A stretch of DNA of 64,000 bases, taken from contig NC_133165.1 of assembly GCF_040802235.1 (NCBI RefSeq), positions 18,385,623 to 18,449,622 of the forward strand, read 5' to 3'. This DNA is from Manis javanica. Taxonomy: Eukaryota > Chordata > Mammalia > Pholidota > Manidae. This document shows, piece by piece, positions 49,554-61,010 of this stretch (position 1 is the stretch's first letter; every line of letters begins with the position of its first letter). The notes beneath the pieces are model-generated. The model had not been told where the DNA came from and made no database searches. It saw nothing but the letters and a program-made list of their open reading frames with translations. The position numbers and the translations under genes are program-made.

Positions 49554-50470
49554 ATGAAGAGACAGAGGAATTTCATCCAAACAGAAACCCAGGAAAAAAA
49601 CACCAGGAACATGGCTTAGTGAAACTGAAATCACCAATTTTCCCAATAAAGATTTCAAAACAAAAGTCATAAACATGCTCATGGATTTACAGAAAAGTAT
49701 TCTAGATCTCAGGGAGGACTTCAACAAAGAGATAGAAATGCTAAAAAAAAAAGCCACTCAGAGCTGAAGAATACAATATGTGAAATGAAGCATACAAGAG
49801 GGATTTAGAAGTAGATTAGATGAGGTAGAGGACATAGCAAATGAAACAGATATTAGAGAACAGGAATCAAAGAAGCTGAGGAACATAGAGAAAAAAGGAT
49901 CTCTAGGAATGAAAGACTAATAAGAGAGCTATATGACCATCCAAACAGAACAACATTTGCATTATAAGGATACCAGAAGAAGACAGAGAAAAAAAGAATA
50001 GAAAGTCTCTTTGAGGAAATGATTGTTGAAAACTTCCCCACTCAGGGGAAGGAAACAGACATTCAGGTCATGGAAGCAAAAGGCTAAACCAACAAAAGGA
50101 ACCCTAGAAAGACAACACCAAGATGTGTAATAATTAAAATGGCAAATATCAAGGACAAGGAGAGAGCATGAAAGCAGCCAGAGAAAGAAAAAGAGGTCAG
50201 TTATAAAGGAAAGCCCATTAGGCTATCAGAGGAAACCTAAAAGGCCACAAGGGAGTGGCATGATATATATAACACAATGGAATGGAATGATAGAAGGACC
50301 TCCAACCAAGAATACTCTACATGGCAGGATTATCATTTAAATTTGAAGCAAGGATTAAACAATTTCCAGATAAGCAAAAGTTGAGGGAATTCATTACCGC
50401 CAAACAATTTCCACAAGACCTCTTAAAGGAACTGCTCTAGAAGGAAATGCTGCAAAGGCTAATTAGCTGT
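49554..50470 (+). pseudogene. L1 ORF1 (nucleic-acid chaperone), broken
   Basis: ORF1p is the trimeric RNA-binding chaperone of the L1 particle. The likely ATG is at 49554, but the frame stops after 21 codons (ATGGCTTAG), and several frame changes follow. Remnants in order: a short coiled-coil piece near 49760-49800 (LKNTICEMKH), the RRM-like region near 50030-50130 (ENFPTQGKETDIQVMEAK, then RCVIIKMA), and the C-terminal domain near 50170-50440 (SYKGKPIRLS, FPDKQKLREFITAKQFPQ). Family length is about 340 codons and the remnant spans about 300. No intact product is possible. Confidence 0.85.
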
Positions 50471-50602
50471 CACCAGAAAAAATAAAACCATAGTAAAGGA
50501 AGTAGACCAATTAATTACTAAGCAAATGCAAAATGAAATCAACTACTCAACAAAATTAGTCAAGGGAAACACAAAGAGTACAGAATATGACACCCAGTAT
50601 AT

Positions 50603-50617
50603 AAAGAGTGGAGGAGG
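50603..50617 (+). repeat. TSD, left copy, of the nested R-region insert
   Basis: aaagagtggaggagg; its partner at 50784-50798 differs at one base. Confidence 0.75.
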
Positions 50618-50783
50618 TGCTCCTCTCTCTGAGGTCGCCCGCACTTTCTAAGTGCGTAATCTTTTAATCTCAAACTGGTCTCTCCAAACCTTTCAAGGTA
50701 CCTTTTCTTGCTGCAGTTGCCTGCTGCACTTCTCTCTTTAAGTATCTTTAAATAAAACTTTCACTCTGCTTCAAAACAAAAGA
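50618..50783 (+). mobile_element. Retroposed LTR R region nested in the L1
   Basis: A 166-bp insert starts tgctcctctctctgagg. That wording matches the cap-site region of the candidate LTR at 26203-27378 (cctcctctctgagg about 30 bp after a TATA box). It ends with AATAAA (50751-50756), about 15 nt of CTTTCACTCTGCTTC, then an A-rich stretch (50772-50783). So it runs from cap site to poly(A): a transcript started and polyadenylated within one LTR, which is the R region alone. The A-rich end and ~15-bp TSD (14/15 identical) imply placement by L1 machinery rather than retroviral integrase. U3 and a TATA box are absent. It could instead be a fragment trimmed at random, but the coincidence of both ends with transcript ends argues against that. 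Confidence 0.7.
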
Positions 50784-50798
50784 AAAGAGTGGAAGAGG
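50784..50798 (+). repeat. TSD, right copy, of the nested R-region insert
   Basis: aaagagtggaagagg, 14 of 15 identical to 50603-50617; it continues into a GAAGAA-rich L1 spacer. Confidence 0.75.
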
Positions 50799-50935
50799 AA
50801 GAAGAAAAAGAAGGTGAAGAAAAAAAAGAACCTTAGACTGTGTTTGAAATAAAGTAATCAGCAATTTAAGATAGACTGTTAGATAGTAAGTAAGCTATCC
50901 TTGAACTGCTGGTAACCATAAATCTAAAGCCTACA

Positions 50936-53900
50936 ATGGCAATAAGTACATATTTATTGAAATCACCCTAAATGTAAATGGACTGAATGCACCAATAAAA
51001 AGACAGAGTTACAGAATGGATATAAAAACAAGATCCATCTATATGCTGCCTACAAGAGACTCATTTCAAACCAAAGGACACACACAGACTAAAAGTGAAG
51101 GAATGAAAAAAGAAAAGGTATTTCATGAAAATAGTAGGGTGAAAAGAGCATGTTTTACAGTACTTGTATCAGACAGAATAGATTCCAAAACAAAGTAAGT
51201 AACAAGAAACAAAGAAGGACATTACATAATGATAAAGGAGTCAGTCCAACAAGAGGACATAACCATTATAAATATCTATGCACCCAATATAGGAATACCT
51301 ACATATGTGAAACAATTACTAACAGAATTAAAGGGGGAAATAGAATGTAATGCACTCATTTTAGGAGATTTCTACACACCACTGACTCCAAAGGACAGAT
51401 CAGCCAGACAGAAAATAAGTAAGGAGACAGAGGCACTGAACAATACATTAGAACAGATGGACCTAACAGACATCTACAGAACACTCCTCCCAAAGCACCA
51501 GGATACACATTCTTCTCAAGTACACATGGAACATTTTCTAGAATAGATCACATACTAGGCAACCAAAGGAGCCTCATTAAATTCAGAAAGATCAAAATTA
51601 TGCCAACCAGCTTCTCAGACCACAAAGGTATGAAACTAGAAAAAAATAATGTAAAAGAAAACAAAAAAGCCCACAAACCCATGGAGGCTTAACAACATGC
51701 TCCTAAATAAACAATGGATCACTGACCAAATGAAAACAGAGATCAAGCAATATATGGAGACAAATGAAAACAACAACTCAACACGCCAAGACCTGTGGGA
51801 TGCAGCAAAGGTGGTTCTGAGAGGAAAGTATATAGCAATGAAGACTTACATCAAGAAACAAGAACAATCGTGAATGAATACTCCAAACTCACAATTAATG
51901 AAACTACAAGAAGAAGAACAAATTAGGCCCAGTTAGTAGGAGGGACATAATAAAGATGAGAGGAAAAGTAAATAAAATTGAGAATAAAACAACAGAAAGA
52001 ATCAGTGAAACCAGGAGCTTGTTCTTCAAGAAAATAAACAAAATAGATAAACCCCTAGCCAGACTTATCAAGAAAAAAAAGAATGTACACACAGAAACAG
52101 ACTCAGAAATGAAAAATAAAAAATCAGAACAGACAACACAGAAATACAAAGAATAATTAGAGAATACTATGAAAAATTATATGCCAACGAACTGGACAAA
52201 GTAGAAGAATTGGACAACTTTCTAGAAAAAATACAACCATCTAAGACTGATCCAGGAAGAAACAGAAAATCTGAACAGACTAATTACCAGCAATGAAATG
52301 GAATTGATAATCAATAAACTACTTAGGAAGCAAACACCTGGCCCAGATGGTTTCACAGCTGAATTTTATAAAACTTTAAGAGAAGACTTGATATCCATCC
52401 TCCTTAAAGTTTTCCAAAAAGTAGAAGAGGAGGGAATACTTCCAAACGCATTCTATGAAGCTAGCATCACTCTAATACCAAAACCAAACACACCATAAAA
52501 AAGAAAATTATAGAACAATATCCCTGATGAACATAGATGCAAAGTTCCTCAACAAAATATGAGCAAACTGAATTCAAAAATACATCAAAAGGATCATTCC
52601 ATCATGACCAAGTGGGCCAGAGAAGCAAGGATGGTACAATATTCAAAAATCAGTCAACAAAAGAAAGGGCAAAAATCACATGACCATCTCAATAGATGCT
52701 GAAAATGCATTTGACACAATTCAACATCTATTCATGATAAAAACTCTCAACAAAATGGGCACAGGGTGTATATACCTCAACATAATAAAGGTAAGATATG
52801 ACAAACCCACAGCTAACATCACACACAATGGCAAAAAGCTGAAAGCTTTTCCTCTAAGATCAGGAACAAAACAAGGATTGCCCACTCTCACCCCTTTTAC
52901 TCAACATAGTACTGGAGGTCCTAGCCACAGCAATCAGACAATACAAAGAAATAAATGGCACCCAAACTGTTATGGAAGAAGTTAAACTGTCTCTGTTTGC
53001 TGATGACATGACATTATACATAGAAAACCCTAAAGACTCCACCAAAAAACTATTAGAACTAATAACTGAATTCAGCAAAGCTGCAGGACACAGTATTAAC
53101 AAACAGAAATCTGTCACATTCTTATGTACTAACAACAAATTAGCAGAAAGAGAAAGCAGGAAGAGAAGTCCATTTACAATTGCATCAAAAAGAATAAAAT
53201 ACCTAGGAATAAAGCTAACCAAGGAAGTGAAATACCTACACCCTGAAAATTACAAGACACTCATGAAGGAAATTAAAGAAGACACCAATAAATGGAAATA
53301 CATCCTGTGCTCACAGATAGGAAGAATTAATATTGTCAAAAGGGCCATCGTGCCTAAAGCAATCTACAGATTCAATCCATCCCTATCAAAATACCAACAG
53401 CATTCTTCAACGAACCAAAACAAATAGTTTTAAAATTCATAAAGAACCACAAAAAACCCCAAATAGCCAAAGCAATCCTCAGAAGGAAGAACAAAGCTGA
53501 AAGGATTATGCTTCCCAACTTTAAGCTCTACCATAAAGCCACATTAATCAAAACAATTTGGTACTGGCACAATAACAGACCATAGATCAATGCAACAAAC
53601 TAGAGAGCCCAGGTATAAACCCACACATATTTCGCCAATTAATACACAATAAAGGAGCCATGAATATACAATGGGAAAAACATATCCTCTTCAACAATTG
53701 GTGTTGGGATAACTGGATAACTACGTGTAAGTAAATGAAACTGGATTATTGTCTAACTCTATACAAAAAAGTTAACTCTAAATTGATCAAAGACGTGAAT
53801 GTAAATTAGGAAACCATAAAACTCATAGAAGAAAACATAGGCAAAACTCTCTTGAATATAAACATGAGCAACATTTTCCTCAACATATTTCCTTGGCCAA

Positions 53901-54713
53901 GGAAACAAAATAAAAAATGATCAAGTGGACTGCATCAAACTAAAAACCTTCTGTACATCAAAGGACACCATCAGTAGAACAAAAACGCAGCCTACAGTTT
54001 TGGAGAATATATTAGTAAATGACTTTTCCATTAAGGGGTTAACATCCAAAATATATAAAGAACTCATATGTCTCAACACCCAGAAAGCAAATAACCCAAT
54101 TAAAAAATGGGCGGAAGCAATGACAGACATTTCTCCAAAGAAGAAATTCAGATGGCCAACAGGTACATGAAAAGAAGTTCCACATCGTTATAATCAGGGA
54201 AATGCAAATTAAAACCACAGTGAGATATCACCTCACACCAGTTAGGATGGCCAACATCCAAAAGATAAGCAACAACAAATGCTGGTGAGGATGCAGAGAA
54301 AGGGGAGCCCTCCTACACTGCTGGTGGGAATGTAAATTAGTCTAACCATTGTGGAAAGCAATATGGATGCTCCTCTAAAAACTAAAAATAGAAATACCAT
54401 TTGACCCAGGAAGTCCACTCTAAGGAATTTACTCAAAACAAGATCCCTGATTCAAAAAGACATATGCACCCCTATGTTTATCACTGCTCTATTTACAATA
54501 GCCAAAATATGGAAGCAATCTAAGTGTCTATCAATAGAGGAATAAATAAAGAAGATGTGGTACATATACACAATGGAATATTATTCAGCCATAAAAAAAG
54601 AAATCCTAACATTTGCAACAACATGGATGGAGCTAGACGGTCTTATGTTCAGTGAAATAAGCAAGTCAGAGAAAGACAAGTACCAAATAATTTGACTCAT
54701 TTGTGGAATATAA
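50936..54713 (+). pseudogene. L1 ORF2 (endonuclease/reverse transcriptase), broken
   Basis: ORF2p nicks target DNA and reverse-transcribes L1 RNA. The likely ATG is at 50936; a one-base frame change after about seven codons shifts into the endonuclease frame. Endonuclease (about 50960-51640): ITLNVNGLNA carries the first active-site Asn. The usual QETH motif is replaced by TRDS, and GDFN is read as GDFY (51364-51375), so two active-site residues appear lost; SDH survives near 51617. Reverse transcriptase (about 52300-53430): [23 protein letters not shown] and the catalytic FADD (52996-53007) are readable in separate open pieces. The C-terminal Cys-rich region and WYIYTMEYYSAIKK (about 54556-54597) follow, then the stop at 54711. 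Length is close to the usual ~1,275 codons, with many stops and frameshifts. The open frames at 51016-51546, 51956-52156, 52298-52498, 52680-52985, 52972-53427 and 53925-54170 are pieces of it. Confidence 0.9.
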
Positions 54714-55070
54714 CAGCAAAGCAAAACTGAAGGAATAAAACAGCAGCAGACTCACAGACTACTACAAGGGATTAGTGGTTACCAAAGGGAAGGCATTGGT
54801 GAAGTTAGGTGGGGAGGGAGGGAGAAGGGGACTCAGGGGCATTACAATTAGCACACACAATATATATATGTAGATCGGGGGAAGGCGGTATAGCACAGAG
54901 AAGACAGGTAATGACTCTGTAGCATCTTACTATGCTGATGGACAGTGACTGCAATGGCGGGGGATGGGCCTGGTGAGGACTTGAGAGTACAGGTGAATGT
55001 TAACACCACAATGTTGTTTATGTGAAACCTTCATAAGATTGTATATCAATGACACTTTAATAAAAAGTAT
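54714..55070 (+). repeat. L1 3' UTR
   Basis: It includes a G-rich run at about 54810-54830 (gtggggagggagggagaagg) typical of L1 3' UTRs, a short (TA) run at 54860-54868, and the end 'gtatatcaatgacactttaa' plus TAAAAAG. The tail is short and A-rich only, with no long poly(A). Confidence 0.85.
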
Positions 55071-55084
55071 ATATTTCACAGAGG
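55071..55084 (+). repeat. TSD, right copy, of the full-length L1
   Basis: atatttcacagagg, a perfect copy of 48461-48474. Confidence 0.95.
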
Positions 55085-56729
55085 AAAGCAAACTACGACA
55101 TTAATTATGAAGTTCACATTGTTTTTAAAGTTTAACCCCAAATCCTTCAGCAATGTTAGTTAGATAATAACATGTCCATACCAGGCATTGCTTCTCTGTT
55201 ACTTACAACCATTATGATTTGCCCATACCAGGAACTGTTAAAAGCCAGATGCTTTCTTACTGAGATAGCATGAGATCAAACTACCACGCTGTACCTAACA
55301 ATGTTGTTTAGCCAAGTAGCCAATAAGAGTTTGAAAGGGAACACCCAATTGTAATGAAAAACAGAAAGAAAAATTAATTACCAGCAACAAAATGTGAAAA
55401 GCATGCAGAAATCCTGTGACTTCAATAACACTCTCAGGAACAGGCAGCCTTGCCTCAGAACTAAATGCTCACATTTTGATTAGTTCCTTACAGCTATTAG
55501 CACATGTGAAAACATGAACATTAAGAAACTGTGATGCTTGTAACTACCTAAAAATATGTATCAAAGCAGAAAGTCAACATGGCCATTTAGACAGGACACC
55601 ATTCTCATCTTCATTTTGCATGAGACAAATCAAACCTACTGCAAATCAGGCCCCAAGATGGGCACATACCCATTTCATTTTATTTTTTAACATTCCCTCA
55701 AAAATGAGGTGGATATGCCTTCAAGTGGTTAGCAATCTTACCTCTGGACCAGGCCCCACTTCCCATTCACTTTCACCAGGGTGAGCAAATTCGGAATGTG
55801 AATGTGGTCCAATGAGACATCTGGACTCACTCCAGGAGAGCACAAGGGCTCACACACCTGCGTGTACTCACATGTGTCACTGGCACAGCCAGGAGGCCAG
55901 CTCGCCAAGCTCTCTGCGCTCTCTGGTGGCTGATGAGTGGGCAAAGCTGAGAAGCAGCGATGGAGTGTCGCCCTAGCTACATGGACAATGATTTCTCTCT
56001 TTGCAGCTTATCAAATTTAAATGTGACCTGTGTTCCTACAACATATTATCCTAATAAATAAATGAGGCTTCCTAATGTGACTTAATGAAATCAGTCACCT
56101 TTAATAAGCTAGATAGAGAACTTTGAATCTAAGTTCCCAAGTGTGACGAGTCGAATGTGACCAGACCTGGCTGACACCCAGATCTGGACTCATATTTTCA
56201 CAGCTTCTCAGTCATTTGAAAAGCTCTTGAAAAACATTTGCTCAAATAAAGTAGATTATACTCAGACATATATAGCATAGAAGCTTAATAAAAAAACAAA
56301 AAGGCTTCTATAGATTTACATTATTCAGATTCTTAACAATATGTTAACAAATTAGGTATTTTCAATAACATAAATTATTTGATATGTAATTTTCATGCAC
56401 ATAGAAATCATGCCAAACATAGGTACATAAAAATTTTAAATAAATCATAGACAACTAAACAAAACAAAATGAGGCAACCTGGTGAGTTCTGTGACCCTAG
56501 GCAGGTCTGTCCCTGGAGCGGATATAGAGGGTATCTGGCGTGCAGCTCCGCAGCTGTGGGGTGAATGTGAAGGTGGACAGAAATGCAGGGAAAAGTGCTG
56601 CATACATTATTGGCAAATATTCAAATATTGGTTAAGAGCCTAATCCACTTTGTTATACAAGGCGGAAGTGATGGATATAAATAGACAAACTCATTAGTAA
56701 TGCAGAAAATACAATAAAATGTGTTTTAC
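55085..56729. other. Unassigned tract
   Basis: No gene. Moderate G+C at 55740-55970, with a 68-codon minus frame and no domain. The rest is A+T-rich. Confidence 0.45.
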
Positions 56730-56761
56730 TGTGTGTGTGTGTGTGTATGCGTGTGTGTGTT
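56730..56761. repeat. (GT)n microsatellite
   Basis: GT run interrupted by GTATGC. Confidence 0.95.
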
Positions 56762-57719
56762 ACCTAGGTCAGAGCTCTTGTAGGCACTCCATAAATACAG
56801 AAGTACACATTGAATTCAGCTGAAATTCTCTCATTTAAATTTGCGTTCAATTCTCAAACTGATAATTTCCATCTTTAAACTAAATATTATGCTACAATAC
56901 CATACATACTACAACTAAAAGCAGCATTACTAACCTGAATCTACCAACTTCTTTCTCTATGTCTAAAGCAATAACTTCCCAAAGTCTCGTTAGTTAACCA
57001 GAAGATAGCAAGCCTTATGTAGTATCTTTTGAATATACTGTAGGACATTCTTAGCCAAGAAGTACTTCCATTAGGCACTAAGGAACTACTTTACCATTAT
57101 GCAAAGATGCTCACAAGAAATTGCTTCTAAAACTGGCAATTTAACATTGCACATTTTTAATGAAATTTTAACCAACTACACTGTCCAGGGTAATGTATAT
57201 CAAGAAGTATCTATAAGGGATAGTTTATTCTCTAAAAATGTAAAAAAATTGATCATGGAGAATGATTCCAAAATGATAAAACTGTATCTACTTTTATTGC
57301 ATTAATGCTTAGAACCAACATCTCAAGATTCAAATTGGAGCATAATAATTGTACTTTTCTATGAAACTTGCAAATAATTGAATATAAAAAATTTATTTTG
57401 AAGTCAAGGAAAAATCAATACATATGGGATGTAGTCCTAAAATTGATTTTTCACTCAGTTGAAAATTGTGAGTGAATTTCCCATATATATCATGTAAGAA
57501 GCGCTGCTTAGGATCCCAGGGCCAATTGAAAAAACTACCTATTGCAGCTAAATGACTAGTAATAGCAGTCCTGAGCCAGTGTCTATGAACTCCTCTAAAA
57601 TCAAAGCTCTCTTGATCACCAAGTGATATGGAGGAGGAAGATCAAGGCAGAGAAACTGTAGTTACGGTACCAGAATGTAAATACTTTGAAAGCAAGCATC
57701 TTATTAATATACTTCTCCA
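56762..57719. other. Unassigned A+T-rich tract
   Basis: Nothing recognised; the 68-codon frame at 57099-57305 has no domain. Confidence 0.45.
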
Positions 57720-57850
57720 TGTTCTGTTATATACATTTTTAAAAATACAGAAAAGTTAAAGAATTTTATAGGGAACAGCTATATATCTACCACTAGCCTC
57801 TACAATTAACATTTTACTGTGCTTCATCATGTATCTTTGTTACATACAAT
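57720..57850. repeat. Possible old L1 3' end fragment
   Basis: 'agaaaagttaaagaatttta' with 'ctctacaattaacattttac' resembles a common old L1 module. Orientation not settled. Confidence 0.4.
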
Positions 57851-58361
57851 TTTTACATTCTCAGTATCATGTTGGTAATGACAGAGATAAAGCAGGCAGC
57901 AACTGATGCACTAAGGACTTTACCCATGCTCAACATTCTCTTTTCCTCTTGAAAATAGAAATTAATTTATACTAATATTTAGTATTTAGAAAGTTAAGTT
58001 TTTATTCAAAATGTACCATGAATTAGGGAAAACTTTATATTGTTCAACATACCATGGCCAGAAAATATTTTGGTTTCTCAAACTTGTCATTCTAAGGGAA
58101 GTAAGTCTTTGAACTCACAGACTTCTCAACTGGCTGAGCTCTAGTCACACGTGGACCTTAAATCCATATTTTTTGATAAACTATCCAGAGTGTCCACCAC
58201 CCTCTGACTCTTTCCAGGAAACAGGCATGCCGAGCCTCAGTCTCCAAGGTACCACTAAACCAAGTTCAATATAAATCAGGGAAGAATGCTCAGACCCACA
58301 GGAAAATTCTACCCTGGGGCAAGGGTGAGTAATCTAGGACTGGTGGATTAGTTTCACTTCC
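57851..58361. other. Unassigned tract
   Basis: Nothing recognised. Confidence 0.45.
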
Positions 58362-58396
58362 ATGTGTATGTGGTGTGTGTGTGTGTGTGCACGTGA
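58362..58396. repeat. (GT)n microsatellite
   Basis: GTGTATGTG, then an uninterrupted (GT) run, ending GCACGTG. Confidence 0.95.
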
Positions 58397-58699
58397 GCAA
58401 GCACACATGCTTTGTTTCCACTCCCAAATAAAAAAGCCTTTCACCTTTTGGGGAGCCTGGTTCCCAAAAACAATTTAAGAGTGTTTAATTTGTTAAACAC
58501 AGATGGGAGAGAGAAGTCTGAAATGGGCCACTGTGAGTGTGAGTAGAGCTGACGTGGACATCATTCAGCACCAATGCTTCCAGGGGCTCACAGGAAGTCA
58601 AGTGATGAGGAGGGAGTGACTTCTGCCCATCAGCTCATTCTGGCCTCTGTCCACAGAAACCACACCCAAATGCCTACTTCCCCTGCAACAGCTATGAGT
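58397..58699. other. Unassigned tract
   Basis: Nothing recognised. Confidence 0.45.
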
Positions 58700-58900
58700 T
58701 ACTGAGTGTTTTCTAGGCACAAGGCATTGCTCCAAATGCTTTACATGTAATTGTTTTCAATACTCCCATTCTATGAAACAACACAAAGGAGAAAAGAAGA
58801 AAAAGACAGAAGGGTAATTTGACAAAGTCCAAGAGCCAATAATTAAACTCAGAAGTCTTACTCTAGATCTATTGCTCTTACTTACTACACTCTTTTGTAT
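58700..58900 (-). repeat. MIR SINE
   Basis: Reverse MIR: 'ctgagtgttttctaggcaca', 'tactcccattctatgaaaca', 'aaactcagaagtcttactct'. Diverged. Confidence 0.65.
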
Positions 58901-59814
58901 CAGGTCTTCCCAAAGACACTGCTAGCCTGCCTGGTCAGGTCATGAGTGAGAAAGGGGGTCATGTTTCATTACTGACAGTGATCCTTTCTGCTAAAGGTAG
59001 GTCATGGGCAACACCATTTTCCGCCACTGTATTGCTCATTCACGGAAAGCTCACCTCACAGGGTCCTCCCCTTGGGGCAGGCTGTCTCTGTCCACCTCCA
59101 TCCATACAACTAACTTGGTTGGCATTTTCAGGACTGCTCATTGGAATAATGATTCCAACTTTGAGAGACTAGAAAGCCCAGAATTGGCTGCTGGACTTAA
59201 AGGCACCAAAGCCTCCCAGAGAAGACCTACATTTAGAGAATCTGGGAGAATTTATATGCATATTCTTTATAATGTTAGTTCTTTGTTCCCACTGAGCCAT
59301 TGCTATTTGTATATATAGCTTCCTTGGCATGGAACCCTAGAGGAAAAGAGGAGTGAATAGGAGAATTTCACATAAAAAGCCATCCCAAATCCCCAACACC
59401 AGATTCACTAAATGCCTTGTGTTCTGTTGGATTTGAGTGAATAGGGTGAAGACAAGAGATGGAAAGAGGTGCTGGCAGCTCCTTCAGCACAACTGCTCAG
59501 GACAATTTCAGTTGCAGAGGCCGAACAATGGGGCAGCAGTGGGTGGTGGCAGCAGCTGTCTGTGAGGCACCTGCCAACAGAGTGCTTGCGAGTTGGGGCC
59601 AGCCGCCCTGTGCAAGTGTTGGCAGTATCATCTGTCGGGGTATGCACTCAGGATATCCAAGAATACAAAAGGAATGAATAAACAAGATAAAAGAATTCTT
59701 GAGGAACTTAAATTTAAAATAGATGCATCACCATCAAGTCTAATACTAGCAGATTGAAACAAATACACTGTATGGATTCCAGAGCTCTAGATATAGAATG
59801 TCTTAATTTAGGTT
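58901..59814. other. Unassigned tract
   Basis: Moderate G+C at 58940-59240 and 59450-59640, with overlapping short frames on both strands. None has a recognisable domain. Confidence 0.4.
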
Positions 59815-59945
59815 TCCATCAGAGCAGACCCTGAAATAATGATTCAAGTGCAATAATTCATTTGTGTGATGTTTCCTGGAAAAGCAGGGAGGGGAGTCAG
59901 GGATGGGGTACAGGAACCGGAAGATGGAATATAAAATGCATCTTT
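59815..59945. repeat. Possible ancient repeat
   Basis: 'gattcaagtgcaataattca' followed by 'gaaaagcagggaggggagtc' resembles a recurring old mammalian repeat text. Not named. Confidence 0.3.
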
Positions 59946-59999
59946 TCACAATTGGCAACTAGAGCTTAATCTGTGGAGCTCCCAGACAAGGTCTCTAGG

Positions 60000-60145
60000 G
60001 CAGGGCTTCTCAGATATCACTGCACCTTAGACTCACCTGGGGATCTTGTTAAAATGCACATTCTAATTCAGTAGTTTGCACATGGGGCCCGAGACTCTGC
60101 ATTTCTTATATGTACCCAGGTGAGAATGCTGCTGCCCCTCAGAAC
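60000..60145 (-). mobile_element. MER5A-type hAT-Charlie MITE
   Basis: Reverse MER5A: 'cagggcttctcagatatcac', 'actcacctggggatcttgtt', 'tggggcccgagactctgcat', 'acccaggtgagaatgctgct'. Confidence 0.8.
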
Positions 60146-60914
60146 ACAACTGAGGACCAAATATTTAAGGTTTTCTGCTTATTTCTCATACAAAGTTTCA
60201 AATTTTCACACAAATTTGACAGAATTTCTTATGTCCACTGCTTTTGTAACATGGCATTAAATCTGCTGTTTCATGTAAATCTTATCCCTGGCACTGTATA
60301 TTCACACTATCATCAGTCTTACAGACATCTGGTCTGTCCCTATGTAAGAAAAACACAAAAAATTCTGCCCACCACATCCTGGGGCTATCCAGCCGGAGGG
60401 CTTTGCTCACCCACAGGTAGCCTGTCCTTAAAAGCAAATCAGGCATCTCAGCGCGCCCCTAACTCAGCTCTGGCTCTCTGACTCTGTGTGCACACCTTGT
60501 TCTCCCCCTCCCCCACTTCATTCTAGTGCCAACTCGCGTTCTGATTTTGTGATTAGTCTCAAGTCTCAGGCCCTTGGAAATAAGCAGAAGTCTACGTCCC
60601 TGATTTTGACACTCAAAGCCCCTTCCTGGTTTATTTCCCCGCATCTGCAGGTACCCGCCACCTGGCTACTTCAGCATAAGCTTCCTGGAATTTCAGGGCA
60701 CCTGTTTATACTCACCTGGAATGTCAAGAGAGGCCATCGGGCATGGCTGAATGATCGTTTTACAATGCCTGTGCTCTGTTCAAATGTATATATTTATACG
60801 GCCAAATGGAGAAAAGTCCCAGTCCCTTTTAAAACACAAGCTAAAGAGAAACTGACAGAGATATGACTGGCCATTTAATACAGGCCACAAACTATGATAT
60901 TTTCTTTAAAAAGT
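60146..60914. other. Unassigned tract
   Basis: The longest local frames (123 codons at 60110-60481, which begins inside MER5A, and 126 at 60486-60866) have no domain and no exon signals. Not called as genes. Confidence 0.4.
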
Positions 60915-61010
60915 TTATATATACATACATATATATATATATATATACACACACACATGCACATATATACATATACATATATACTAGATATAAAAATATA
61001 AAAACATAGT
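60915..61010. repeat. (TA)n/(CA)n compound microsatellite
   Basis: Alternating TATA, CATA and CACA units with a perfect (TA) core at about 60929-60945. Confidence 0.9.

Larger units (their letters stand above)
48475..55070 (+). mobile_element. Full-length LINE-1, coding-dead, with nested insert
   Basis: A structurally complete L1 bounded by a perfect 14-bp TSD. It is 6,596 bp including a 166-bp nested insert, or about 6,430 bp alone. In order: 5' UTR (48475 to about 49553), ORF1 (from ATG 49554 to about 50470), an inter-ORF spacer holding the nested insert (50618-50783), ORF2 (ATG 50936 to stop 54711-54713), a 3' UTR and an AATAAA-type end (tttaataaaaag) just before the right TSD. Both ORFs carry several stops and frameshifts, so it cannot mobilise itself now. 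A full-length 5' UTR with an intact TSD means it arrived as a whole element rather than a 5'-truncated copy. Its 3' end differs from both old L1M ends in this window. Confidence 0.95.

Noticed and set aside
60110-60866. Two adjacent plus-strand frames of 123 and 126 codons
   Set aside because: The first starts inside a MER5A copy; neither has a family signature or splice signals.
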